Source: Pezizomycotina sp. ARF18
Lineage: Eukaryota; Ascomycota
Direction: 5' to 3'
Assembly: GCA_002224055.1 (NCBI GenBank)
Contig: AZLU01000006.1
Coordinates: forward strand, 330,166-394,165
Length of the DNA: 64,000 bases
How positions within the stretch are numbered: the stretch's first letter is position 1; the number at the start of each line of letters is the position of its first letter. A program made the position numbers and the translations under genes. The notes beneath the pieces were generated by a model. That model was not told the origin of the DNA. It searched no databases and saw nothing but the letters and a program-made list of their open reading frames with translations. Shown here piece by piece: positions 39,040-50,545 of this stretch.

Positions 39040-39810
39040 TTGCAAGAAACATCCATACATCAAAACATCCCTCCTCCTTTCTTCACGACTTCCCTCCCTG
39101 AACATTACCCTCACCCTTCTCGTTATTCCCTAAGTTCCTATCTGTCTCTGGTTTTCCATCTCAATTGTCGAGGAGAGTGTATATATGTATATCCGAGACT
39201 GAGGTCTTCTACATTGCTTTCTCGTACCTCTTTTATCAACTTGGCAGCAGATCCTACTTCCCGATCTTATATACTTGTCTATGAAGGGTCGTTACCGGTG
39301 CTAACCTTCACCTATCTTCTCGCTTCTTTTTTACGTAGTGAACGCATTTTCTTTTATACGTCGAATAATCTGGGCCCACCTCAAAAACCTACTATATCTA
39401 TAACACGCCGTCACGGAAGCACATACTTGCCCTGGAGCCGTCTGTCTGCGTGCATCATTGAACATCGTGCTGCAGAAAACGGTCTGAGGAGACGTTATCG
39501 TTTATCCTTCCATCCTATACATTCAAGGAGTCATCGTGGATCTCTCATTTTTCAACAGCCCCCATCGTCCATTGATATCATTACTATCAACCAGGTTTTT
39601 GACCACGATACAAGTACGATAAATATTGGTATGATATTACACCCCTTTTGTTGCGTTTCCTGTAATTTTTCTTTCCTTGCTGTTTCTTTACTGACCAGTA
39701 TAACATGGTTGGTAGATCGAATCGTGAATTTCTCTCATTTGTCCGTAGGAAAACCTCTTCAACAATATTCAAGCTGGACAACCGTGTTAGAAACATCAAA
39801 ATATTCGTAA
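39040..39810 (+). CDS. Longest intact ORF in the window (256 codons), in the cyclin leader; unlikely to be a conventional gene
   Basis: This frame begins MQETSIHQNIPPPFF and stays open for 771 bp on the pyrimidine-rich strand before the G1 cyclin, ending about 200 bp upstream of its likely start. Composition is rich in Ser, Leu, Phe and Tyr, as expected from C/T-rich DNA, and no domain is recognised. It could be an upstream ORF in the cyclin leader, an unrelated orphan gene, or chance openness caused by base composition. I favour the last. Confidence 0.2.
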   Translation: MQETSIHQNIPPPFFTTSLPEHYPHPSRYSLSSYLSLVFHLNCRGECIYVYPRLRSSTLLSRTSFINLAADPTSRSYILVYEGSLPVLTFTYLLASFLRSERIFFYTSNNLGPPQKPTISITRRHGSTYLPWSRLSACIIEHRAAENGLRRRYRLSFHPIHSRSHRGSLIFQQPPSSIDIITINQVFDHDTSTINIGMILHPFCCVSCNFSFLAVSLLTSITWLVDRIVNFSHLSVGKPLQQYSSWTTVLETSKYS

Positions 39811-40009
39811 TTTCAAAGTCACTCTTTAGGCTTCGCTCTTTTTATCTTGTCGTTCACTACGAGTCGCTCGAGGAACTTTTGCAGAGAATAGTACTCTTTG
39901 CACCACTTCATTTACGGAAGCCTCTTAGTTTCGACGTCCACTCCTTTACATTTGGATTACCTTACTCAGGACACATTTGTGCAGTAGTATTTCAACTCAT
40001 AACAACATC

Positions 40010-41353
40010 ATGCTTACAATCACCCAACACCGTGCGGGCACCTCTTGTCCCAACACTACCTCCATGCGACACTTTCTTCGTCGAAACCCCCGAGGATCAC
40101 AAGACGAGGCGGTATATCAACAAGAGACGGATAAAGGACGCCCGTCAGTTGCGTATGGACGAGGAAAGGCTCCAGCTAATGGCTGACGAGATGTCCCGCG
40201 CTGTTTGCGAGGAATACCAGGAGGATGTTCTCGACCACATGGAAGGAATGGAAAATGAGACGGTTCCCGACGTGGATAGCATCGACATCCAGACAGAAAT
40301 TCAATGGTTCATGCGGCCGTATCTTCTTGACTTCTCATCGAAGCCATATCGCCTTCCAACTATTACCAGAGACGCTGTTTTTGACCGTTAACCTTCTCGA
40401 TCGGTATTGCTCCAAGCGGGTCGTGTACAAGCGCCATTACCAGCTAGTCGGCTGCGCAGCTATGCTTATAGCTTCGAAATACGGCGACAAGAAGGATCGG
40501 GTGCCTACAATCCGGGAACTAAGTCGATGTGCTGCGGCTTGTACGACGAAGATATGTTTATCAATGGAATGGCACGTCTTGCAGAGCTGAACTGGATTAT
40601 CGGTCATCCGACTGTTGACAGCTTCCTTCAGCTGGTCCTGTCTGAAGTCAGTTACGACCCCGAGGCGGAGCATATGGCCCAGTATATTAGTGAAATTGCT
40701 ATGTTCCACAAGGAATTTGTCAGCACACGTCTTCAATCATGGCTCGATCATCGTTAGCTCTTGCCCGCCACATTCTCGGGAGAAACACCACCCGTCATTC
40801 GGATTGGGCTGCCAGTTACGACACCACGACATTGTGTTACTATCGCAGCACCTTCATCGGCCTTCTCAAGTGCTTGTCAGGAAATACTCGAGCAATAGCT
40901 ACAATTCCGTAGCTGTCACTCTCGAAGAATTCATGGCTCGACAGGCTGCCATCGCCAGAAGGCATATGCCCGCAACACCTGCTGGGAATCAGACTTGCGG
41001 AGGCCACTTGACCGTCGTTGACAACAAAAATCTTGCAACGACTCCCCGCCGCACAAGGATGGAGTGCCTCAACACGCTTCTGCCCATGGTATATAACGCC
41101 ACCAGAGACACCGAACGGTGACTACTCGATTACACCAAGCTCAGCAACAACACAATATGGACCCCATGCTGTGTACAATCTCACACGCCTCTGCCTACCC
41201 CAGCGGTCAGTCTACCCGAATCATGTTCTTATTCTCACTAGTCAAATCCGAACTACTACGTCGACCAGTACCATTCATTTCATCAACATTCCATCAACAC
41301 CTCCGCCTTCATCCGCCCATAAAGGTCATCGCTCCCGCCTCGAAACTACTTAG
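40010..41353 (+). CDS. G1/S-specific cyclin, fungal Cln1/Puc1 type
   Basis: G1 cyclins bind Cdc28/Cdk1 and drive G1/S entry. Landmarks are EEYQEDVLDHMEGMENETVP, DIQTEIQWFMRPYLLDF (the MRPxLxDF start of the cyclin box), PETLFLTVNLLDRYCSKRVV, KRHYQLVGCAAMLIASKYGD, VPTIREL, LNWIIGHPTVDSFLQLVLSE, ISEIAMFHKEFVSTR, SLALARHILG and LVRKYSSNSYNSVA. This order fits the fungal Cln1/PucA family. The tail contains TPPETP and is rich in Ser, Thr and Pro, like PEST or CDK-site tails of unstable G1 cyclins. Frame changes lie near 40340, 40530, 40735 and 40880, and again before the tail; each is a one-base difference. The start is uncertain: ATG 40010 or a later one such as 40156 both fit, and an upstream exon is possible. 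No intron was identified in the conserved part. The end given is the stop of the frame carrying TPPETP. Confidence 0.87.
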
Positions 41354-43682
41354 AAATTCTTCTTCGATCAATCCAATTTGTACTTCGAGAATATATTCGC
41401 CGATTTCGACAACGCCCAACGTTCACTATTTTCGAACATCACCAGCTATTTTTAAATTTCGACCAGTTCGTTGGAGGTTACCCCATCACGAAATAACCCG
41501 AGAAAAACCAAAAAAAATTAAAAGTTGTACACGGAAGTCAAAAAAGTTACCAAAAAAAAGCTCCCCTTCCCCTAAGCACCCCAAGTGTTTTTTCTTTCGC
41601 CATCGGTCAAGGTTACTGCGTTCAGGAAAATAACCCCAAAAAGATATAAAAAAAAATCATAAAAGTTTCACCACAAAAAAAAAAAAGAAAGGTCCTTCTC
41701 GTCCAAGGAGTGGTCATCATGATTAAATCACTGGAGGAGCAAGATCTGTGTTTGCAGTTGTGTTAGCAAGTGGTATATTATGACTTGCACTGGCAATTTT
41801 CTCTCATCTTCCCTTGATTCGTTCGTCATATGTCATATTAGTTGGTCATTTGCGCGTATCTTTCTTTTTTTGTTTCCTTTGTTCGCCCTCGTCAATCATT
41901 GTTCAAGCTGCATTTGCATTTCAGTCCATTTTAGCGTTGTTGTTTTAGCGTTTTTGATATTGTCATCCTTATCATTTACCGCATGGAGGTCCGGGTCGCA
42001 GTCGTCTCGCCGAAAGGGAAACTCGTCAAGCAGCACCATTCCTTCGCTTCTTTCCTGGTCGGCGATCAGTCCTGGGTGGCCGCGAACACAAAGCAAAACT
42101 CGGTGCGCATTGCATGGATAATAATAATATTCGGGTCGATCGCGGTTGTATCCGTCATGTCTCCAGAATAAATTTGCTATCCTATCCTGGAATATACTTT
42201 ACACGGTCTGGAGGAGTTGGAGAATGCGAAAGCTTCCTAGGGTATCAGTCCCCGTGGAGCATGGGGTGGAAGAGGGTGGACACCGACGAAATATCGGTGC
42301 AACGCGACGAAATGTGTAGCTCAGGATTCTCGGGACCTTCTCCGTACTTCAATACACAGGACTCACCAAGTTGAAGAAAGAGATCATTCCTTGACTCGTT
42401 ACCATCATTAGTTGTTGCGTTTCTCGTTTCTTAGATGTTTTTGCTCGGTTTCTTACTTTCTTACTTTACTTCGTTCTTCTGCTGTTGCCCCCTTACAAGC
42501 AATGGATGCCCGATACCTTTGAAACTCTTGCTCTCTGCCTCTTTATCTCCCGTACATAGAAACCTTTTATGCAAAAAGAAAAATTTTATTTTTTTTTTTA
42601 AAAAAAAAAAAAGTCATCTAAGATCTTTCACAGGTTCTTAAGTGTCTTCTCATCCTCGATCAGCCACTGCCTACCAGAATGGTCCAAAGACATTCTCGTC
42701 CCAGCAGCTTTTTTTGGTCTTCTTTTAAGACTGTCCGTTCCTTCCCTTATTTCCTTACTGTCTAACTAAAGTATTTATGTGGTATATCATTGTACTTTTT
42801 TATATACTTTCTTCCTCCATCTTATACATATACATAGTAGCCTTTTAATTCGTAATTTATTAATACTACACATACATCTACACTCATAATAACTTCCCCC
42901 ATCCCCTCCCCGCCCTCTAGCCCTCATGTTCATATTTTATACTAACCCCCTCTATGTATGATAACACATCTAGCATGCCCCTCAAACATTTGCTGAGCAT
43001 TTTTACCATATTCTTCCAGATCACCAAAAAAAATACTACAGACACATTCGCTCCAGCTTCCCTAAAAGTTTTACTTTTCTTTTTTTTTTTTTTCGTTCTT
43101 TTTTTTTTCTATCCGACCCGTGTATTAAAAAAAAAAATTCTATCTTTAGCAGCTGGTAGCTTGTTAGAATACATATTTTGTAACTATATTACTAGTATAT
43201 AACAAAAATTATATATCAAAGGCGGTTGTACATTTATTTTCCCCCAACGAAAAAGACGTAGAGATCGACTATTAAAAACGTGATTATAAGGTACTATACG
43301 TGATATTATTGTTTTTTTCTATTGTTATGATAAACATGAGCAACAATTCCATCTCGTGATGTTTGTTGATATTCCTTCTTTGTCTGTTTATCTTTTTCTT
43401 TTCTTTCTTGGGCGAAATGCAGTTTCTATTTTATATGCTAGTCATTGATTTTCGCGTTGTTTTTATCTTTTATCCGGTTGCCCTGCTGGAGAGAGACACA
43501 CGGCTGGCCACCACTTCTACTTTCTCTTGGAGATACGAGAAAAAAGACTTGCGGCTTTGTCACGAGCTAGCTCTCGCCACAACAAACAAAGGAAGACCTG
43601 CTTTATCTCTATTCTCTATCGCCGAATAAGTTACCTGTGCAGAAGAAAACTAGGATAGTATATTACACCTGCCAGCTCGACA

Positions 43683-43721
<39 letters not shown>

Positions 43722-46424
43722 CTAGTCATAAAGCCTCATTCTTCGATTTATTATTGTTGTTGTTTTTATGCGCTCTGTCTCCGAGCCGTGTAGTCTAGAG
43801 CTCTCATAAAGCAACGATCCTTGAAAAGAGCTCGAGGATGGATGTGGGTAAGAAAGGGAAGGAAAAAACCATGGTACGGTGGCGCTTCATGACAGCGAGA
43901 CGCGTAACGTAACGTAACGTAGATATAGTACTGTGAGTAAATATCCTTCCCTCTTGTCAACATCCTTTTCGAACAATAGACGGTGGAGGAGACTGAGATT
44001 GTGAGGAATCGATCTCTTTTCTTTCTCCACCTGCTGCCTCTTTCGAATTATCGTCGTACAAGTACGTGTATACAATGATAGCGACATGTCTATATTATTT
44101 GCTTTCTCCTTTACTTAAGAGCAAAGAAGGTATCTCTTTGAAGGACAACTTAGAACCTCTTCACAGGGTTAGATTAAAATAATGATAGTGGGGGAAATCA
44201 ATACAAAACGAGGGCCAAATCAAAAAATGAACCAAAGGAAAGTAATCAACAAAAAAAAAAAAAAAAAAGGAGTCATGAAACCCGTACATGAAAGCATGCG
44301 CAAAAAGCAAAATAAAGCCAAGGTTATTATTACAGTCATAATAAATATGCACGAAGGGCGATCGCTGAAGACAAACGAACGAACGAATAAAGAAGAGTCA
44401 AGTGGCGTTCTGGATCCCGTGTTACTGGAGTTTGAGTCAGTGATGCAATGTATCATGGACTTAGGTAGTTGGGTTTCTCTTTTTGTGGAGAAAACTCCTC
44501 GCAGCTATTACATGCAAAACCAAGGATATAGCTGCCGTACAGAAAAGTAAGCTACATTAACGAATATACCTAGTAATTGGTTCCGAGAGTTCCATGTGCC
44601 CTTGTAGCTGAAAAAAAGGGGTGTTTCAGAGAAGGAAGTACTAACTAGATGTTTCGTTTTTGAGAAAAGTATTTAGTTGGTTGATACTGATGCATAAGTA
44701 GCTATTGGCGACGGATATTCGCGAATAGCCTTGCTAGGAGAATTGCGGTCCACAGACGCCATCACGCCGTATTCTTGTTCGGCTCTTAACTGCATTCATG
44801 AAATATTACTGGGCTGGTAGATGACAATAACAATCGGTAGTATAACAACAGGCGTCCTGTTAGCTTCTGAGAAGATTTTCCCCCATAGGGTTTTCTTAAG
44901 CTATAGGTGAAGAATGGATTTAAATCCTTCGATCCACAGCTCTCGCTTCGTCGAAATTCTTACCGAATCATAGAGAGCATTTAGGAAGAACGAATTTGAT
45001 TTGATAATGGTCAACCGAGATGCAGTCCAGAGATTGATTGTCGCCGGGTATTGAATACTGCGTTTTGATTTGTCTCCCTGTAAACCATGTTCTGGCGGTA
45101 TGCACAATGCCCAAATCATATACCTAAGGAATAGATATCCACTATTCAAGGAGTACCATTTGCGATTCGGTACATGCCTCAGCCAGCCATCCTAGGCGAT
45201 AAATCTTCAATAATGAATGAAACACACCAAGGGTTCAATAGCATTATGATGTTATAATACAAGCTAAGATGGAGAGTAGGAGCCTTCGCAGCTAATATAA
45301 CTAGATATATGTACATATAACATTGCATGTGCTGCGTAAATAGAGTCCATTTTTGTAGTTTCATTTCCTAATTCATTTGTAGAAAATACTTAATTTGAGG
45401 GGCAAAATCAAGAATGAAATTTAAATTCTGAATACGATACTCATATTTCGCACGAAAACGAGCTTGTAAAAACAACGAAAAACCATAAGATTTCTTAGAA
45501 GACTTGTAAAATGGTAAGCTCGATGTCTCACACGTTTCTGTTTGGATCCAATGAGCGGAAAGTGAGCGGAGTGAACAGAAAGTGTGTGGTTGAGCAGAAC
45601 GTTAGCAAATATCGAGCAGTAAGAACTAAGTAAATAGGCAGAAAGTGAGCGAAAGGTCGTCTAGAGGTTCTTAGGGGCTTAGGCTTAGAGCATTCTACTA
45701 GGGCCTTAGCGCCTTCTATTCTTCTATAGAGCTATTTTATATAACTTTTAGCTATTCTCTACAGCTTGAATTTCAGAGTTTCAGAGTCCACAATCTTATT
45801 GATTGGAGCTTTGGAACCCATTTAACGATGATGTGCTAGATCCCTTCGCGCTGAACCAATCTCTTATCGCAAACTTTCAAGCCACAGAGAATTTCCATCG
45901 GCCATATGGCAATATTTCGTCGGCTTTCAAGAAGTCTGCTCACATCACGTTATATAGGTACGAAAATAGAAAGGAAGGTTTAGGCCCGGCCCAGGCAAAT
46001 GATTTATTCGGTAATGAAACTAAGTAACAGACGCATGATGTGGTGAAGATATAGCCATCTAGAGAAGGTAAAGTCTTGAACAACAATATAATAGTATACA
46101 ATAACAACTAGCACGGTTCCCCCTTTTGCTGGCTCCTGAGATTCTCAACTCTGCCATGTCCAGCCTTGTCCTGATAAGGTTGCTAGTGTTTCCCAGGGAG
46201 CTCGTGTGCCCTTGGTTAATGTTAGCCAATCCGCTATCATGTTTTCTCAGAACGAATGGTAACTTACTTAGCTGCTCTTAAGCTCTTTAGTTGATCCATG
46301 CGCACCCGCTACCTGCGATCCGCAGTTCAGCTGTATTACAAAATGTTAGTCGCCTTGAAACTTAACCAGAGAAGGGGGGGGGGGGGGGAGAACAAAAAAA
46401 AAAAAAACGTACGATAGAGTGCGC
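41354..46424. other. Intergenic region between the cyclin and the secreted-protein gene
   Basis: No gene is recognised. Bases about 41980-42380 are GC-richer and open in short frames, without a recognisable product. From 42400 to 44400 the DNA is T-rich with the 37-T tract at 43685-43721. Tandem GTAAC units lie at about 43902-43920. From about 44650 the homopolymers disappear. Around 45552-45660 short GAGCGGAAAGTGAGCGG-like and GCAGAAAGTGAGCG words recur. A plus-strand ORF of 74 codons at 45803-46027 starting MELWNPFNDD is unidentified. Confidence 0.5.
43685..43721. repeat. Poly-T tract (37 T), longest homopolymer in the window
   Basis: Uninterrupted T over 37 positions. True length is uncertain, because homopolymers of this size are commonly miscounted by sequencing. 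Confidence 0.9.
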
Positions 46425-46641
46425 GCCATCCAGCCGCACTTCCAGTTCCCGCACGGCGAGACCTGGCCACCGCACTTGCAGTTGTCGCCGCCGATGTACG
46501 TCGCGCCCTGGCAGTTTGGCAGATTGGCCCTGCAACCGCGGGCCTCGAGCGCGTGGCCGTCGCGCTTGTCGGTGATGGGCTCGGGAGAGCGAGGGCGCCA
46601 GCAGCGCAGAGGGCGAGGACGGAGAAGATGGTGAGCTGCAT
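46425..46641 (-). CDS. Small secreted cysteine-rich protein with signal peptide
   Basis: The N-terminus MQLTIFSVLALCAAGALALP is a typical signal peptide with a small-residue cleavage region. Downstream, in the adjoining frame, lies a short Cys-rich segment with a Lys-Arg site of the Kex2 type before it and words such as GGDNCKCGG and CGNWKC. At least six Cys in about 40 residues suggest a disulfide-bonded extracellular peptide. The coding frame looks broken about once as sequenced. A possible intron follows (GTACG..ACAG, carrying poly-T and poly-C tracts), so the 3' end given is minimal. GC content is well above its surroundings, which marks it as real coding DNA. Function is unknown; secreted Cys-rich fungal proteins range from structural to defence or host-interaction roles. 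Confidence 0.68.
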
Positions 46642-46791
46642 TTTAGAAGCTGTAAGAGGACTGTGTTGTTGATCTTGGAAGATTGGTATGGGTGTGAAGA
46701 GATGAAATGATGCTGGAGAGTGATGCTTGAGAGTGATGATGGTGAGTGATGCTGGATGGAAAGACTGTTTGGAAGAGGCGTGACAGAGCGG

Positions 46792-46799
46792 TTTATATA
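46792..46799 (-). promoter_or_regulatory. TATA box of the secreted-protein gene
   Basis: TATATAAA on the minus strand, about 150 bp upstream of the ATG at 46641. A purine/TG-rich stretch lies between it and the start codon. Confidence 0.5.
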
Positions 46800-49046
46800 G
46801 TTGTCGACTTGCCTCTAGATCTGCTCTCGTCCGTCACTATTTTTCGAAATCTTCCCTCGTAACACCGTCCTCTAAGTCGACCTAGTCTACCATCCAGTTG
46901 CAGACGTGTACGCTGTGAACCATGGGTTATGTCCATATTCAGGCAGTGTCGAGTATCGTCGTCGAACAATTCGAAGTTCGTACCTGGATCCGAAGCTCCT
47001 ACTCGCTTGTTAATAACTATCGGCCGATATGTAAAGAACCTCTGCCTTCCGTTTCCAGCCCCTGGTTAACGTACTTCTCCCAGTTTATTCTCCGAACAGG
47101 GGGTTCACTTCGCCTCCATTGCCGTTTATGGTCGCACGGATATTGTCGACGATCTGTCCAACGTAAGCCGCAACCTTGTCAAACTACATTACCCAGTTCG
47201 TCGCCTCTATACGGCTCCTCTTCGAAAAGTCCATGACAAGATATCTCTCGACTTACAAGCCAATACAACACAGTTTATTAAACGCTCGCCGGGATAAACC
47301 TAGAAGGTAACTATTACAACCGAAGATATGCCCTAGTCTTCATGTAGCTCGTACAAAGTTCATTCGAGGCCGTACATTCTCTTTCATCAATATTTATACG
47401 GAATTCTCGTGAGTTAATTATTTTGATTCTTCAATAGACTAGTTCTAATTGAAAGCGAGTCTCCGAGAATTCAATGTTCTAGAAACCTTCGGCGGCTGAG
47501 ACGATGTCTGCTGTCTATAGGCGCTAGGTTAGAGCGTGGGGTGTAGTTAAATGGAAAAATTCAAATCGTTATTCTATTTTATCCTTATTATATAAGTTAT
47601 ACTTAAAAAATATATTTTAGCGCCTCGATTAGAATAGGATCTGATGCCGGGGTAGGCTGGGAATTTAGCTCAAGAATGGTATTCTCCTGCATTCCGCGTA
47701 TAGTATCCTGCAATTACCATGTACTGCACTTAACGTTTTGAGTTTCGTTCCCACGCCAAGGCCTCGATTAAACCGGGGTGGGATTCGGAATGTCGTTTGT
47801 CCGGATATCAAGGATCTTCCGGGGCGTCGAAAGTAGATTTCCCCAATGGAGCGAAATGTGCCAGGTAAATCTGGTCCTCTTTCCTTCTTTTTCTTTTCTA
47901 TTTCTTTAAGGAAGCGGAGGCAACAAAACTAGTACTTACGTGAGATAGTTATGACGGGGACTTCGGATCCGAGCATGATATTGCTAAAAACCAATCAACC
48001 GGAGAAGAGAATTGCATTGGTAAAACTAAAAGATGCTAATCCATAGAATGAACTTCAGATGGTAGTTCAATCTTTGGGCATTAGCCACAACGATAGCGGG
48101 AAAGGCGCCGCCATGACACTGCTTCCTCTCGGTATCATGCCGTCATTCGCCCGAGATGTGAAACGACCCAACCACATGCGCGCACCCACAACTTACAAGA
48201 ACCGTATAATGAAGACAATAGACAAGTTACAGCTTTCTCCTAGGATATTTCAATATTGAACTTTGAGAACTCTGTCAAAGCGGAGATGACAGTTTACAAT
48301 CACACGGGCATTGTACAGATTCAGCTTCGGGAACGAATAGAACGTCCTCCTCTAAGAGAGTGAAATTGATGATACTCTGAGATATTTGCAGATCTGCCCT
48401 CGATCACAAATATCGGGTCGCGCTTCCGTTGATTCCAGAACCGGTAAATTCACTTTCGGCCAAGGACAGTATACCGCGCGACCGTGTATACATGGGGCTC
48501 AAAGCACAATCTCGATTGAAGGAAATAAGGAAGGTTACAAGGTTCATGTCATTTGAGATGTGCGTCCTCGACAGGAAGACATCGCTTCCGGAATTTCTTT
48601 TCACCTCAAAATCCGTGGCCTGTAATCGTGAAAAGATCTTGGTGTGGGGGCCCCAGGGATCTGCGTTCTTGGTGGTCTGTATGTAACACAGAGGCTTTGC
48701 GCCTTACGGCCGTAAGGTAGAAATCGCATTCGTATTGCGGCGCTAAGCGCTAAATCTCGAGGCCAAGCGAAATTTCTTAGATAATATGCTAACGAGGCTA
48801 TAAGGCATCTATTTACGGATAACAACTCTCTATATATCTTGGAATTATTAAATTACTACTTGGCGGGTGAATATAGCCCTGCGATTATAATTTGAATTTC
48901 ATGTTTGGTTGACAGACTTCCTATAACGGATATCTGGACACGGTCTAAGTGCAGCTTAACAGATGCTTAGGGTATCGCATATATTATTTTAAAAAAAATT
49001 AAAAATTAAAAATTAGAGATGAAGAATTAATCATAAGCACACATCC

Positions 49047-49126
49047 GTTTTAGCGGTCTCGGACCCTACGACCCTACTTCGTCGGATCCGATCGCGATAT
49101 CGGCGGATCCGAGACTGCAGTTTTAG
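49047..49126. mobile_element. Candidate tiny foldback element with 7 bp direct repeats
   Basis: GTTTTAG occurs at 49047-49053 and again at 49120-49126. Between them lie inverted GTCTCGGA (49056-49063) and TCCGAGAC (49108-49115), which extend to about 13 bp with two mismatches. The interior holds two CGGATCCG palindromes (49083-49090, 49104-49111) around ATCGCGAT. Direct repeats flanking an inverted-repeat unit resemble a target-site duplication around a very short MITE or foldback sequence. It codes for nothing. A single copy makes this tentative. Confidence 0.35.
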
Positions 49127-50436
49127 AGACCTTTAAAACAATTCGATATAAATAAGGATCAATTTTTAGCATTTCTGTTTTATATTGCACCTAAGCCGTA
49201 CTGGAACTTTTGTCCAAACCCTTCGATTGAAACTGAAGTTGATATCGTTTACGAAGATGATCCTTGCTACAACATAAAATGAACTTTTTTTTGGACTGAA
49301 TGAACGCTACTTCAGAAACAGTGTAGATTGCTTGAAATATTCGAGCGGAATAAAACGGAAATATAGAATCGAAAGTGATGGTCCGTATACTAAGGTAACC
49401 TGTTTATAAACTGGACGAATTCGAAACTAGGAAATCTCATTTCCTAACTGGAAGTACACAATAAGTACTACTATATATATGTGCATGTATGTACACTTTC
49501 TATCGGTCGAATGATACCAACGGAAGAAATACCTATTGGTACGGAGTTTCCCACGATCGAATAATATAGATTGACAAGCCTTTTCAAGTTGTAGTTAAAA
49601 TATCAACGGATGTTACTGAAGAATTTTTCTTCTTCTTTTTCTTGATACTCCATATCGATATCTCACTTACATGGCTCTCCCAGAGCTCAAGCTCTCGTGG
49701 TTATAATAGGTAATAATACTTTCACACACCAGGAAATATTCCACGGCTTATCATTCTCTTTTAGTGTATACAGCCGGCTTGGCGTATCTATCTTTTTTTT
49801 GTTCGGAAAGAATTTTTTTAATGATTATAAATACAAGATCAATCTTAGGATGAGATCATCTATATAATATCTGCAGCAAATCGTCCTTCGTGAGCTCCTG
49901 TATGTTACTTTCTCTATCAGCTATCAGCCATTCTCCGGATCTTACGATTACGTTTTGAAGAAGTATCCGTATAACGTAGAGGGGCCCGTGCTTGCCACGA
50001 AAAAAAGTTCACAATGTGTCTTTGAAGCCTAGCTAATCAGTTAGCTAGCTAACCATAAAGTATTAGAGTCGGTGATCACGTAGGCAGCTAACTCGGCTCT
50101 CTTTGAAATAACAAAGACTTTTTGTTGATAGGTTCAGCGGATCATCCTTGTGCACGAAAGTCCCCAGAATAGCTACTAGTGAATTTCCAATATGTAAAAG
50201 GTTCGTTGAATAGAAACTCCTGGTACTTAGTTCTTGTTTCATACTACGTCGGTGAATGTGTACCTTGGAGGGAATAAATAAATAAATAAAAAACAGACGC
50301 AGAGATAGTATTCTCCGAAGCAGCCCAAGATTGAGTACTAGGATTTATTAACTTATATATATCACTACGTGTAATAGCACTCTCGAGACTCCCCAGACTG
50401 TGCATGATTTCCAAAAAGTCCATTCCGGTGGATTTA

Positions 50437-50545
50437 GAAAAAATAAAAATAAAAATAAAAATAAACCGCGGAGTGGATGGAGGTCTCGAACCTGGGAACA
50501 AAAGCATAAACCACTGATAACCGATCAGGTTCCAGTGGCCAATCA
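50437..50545 (-). other. tRNA-like stretch with (ATTTTT)n tail, possible SINE remnant
   Basis: On the minus strand GGTTCGAGACC (50492-50482) is a perfect pol III B box. Just upstream is TTATCAGTGGTTTATGC, like a tRNA A box/D arm. The spacing between them is too short for an anticodon arm, so it is not a functional tRNA. Downstream on the same strand is a (TTTTTA)n-type tail (50466-50437). A tRNA-derived SINE or tRNA fossil would explain this; no second copy was found. Confidence 0.3.

Larger units (their letters stand above)
26001..40009. other. Gene-empty T-rich region and long leader of the G1 cyclin gene
   Basis: About 14 kb with no recognised gene. Long A/T tracts return: about 28783-28806, 31800-31825, 32108-32132, 33264-33284 and 37231-37249. 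From about 37330 to 39130 the plus strand is rich in C and T and probably belongs to the promoter and 5' leader of the cyclin gene. Orphan open frames are listed separately where their length is unusual. Others, such as the plus-strand frame at 31117-31524 (135 codons), have no recognisable domain and are not called as genes. Confidence 0.55.

Noticed and set aside
50437-50545. Functional tRNA gene
   Set aside because: A and B boxes are too close together to allow an anticodon arm, and no acceptor stem pairs.
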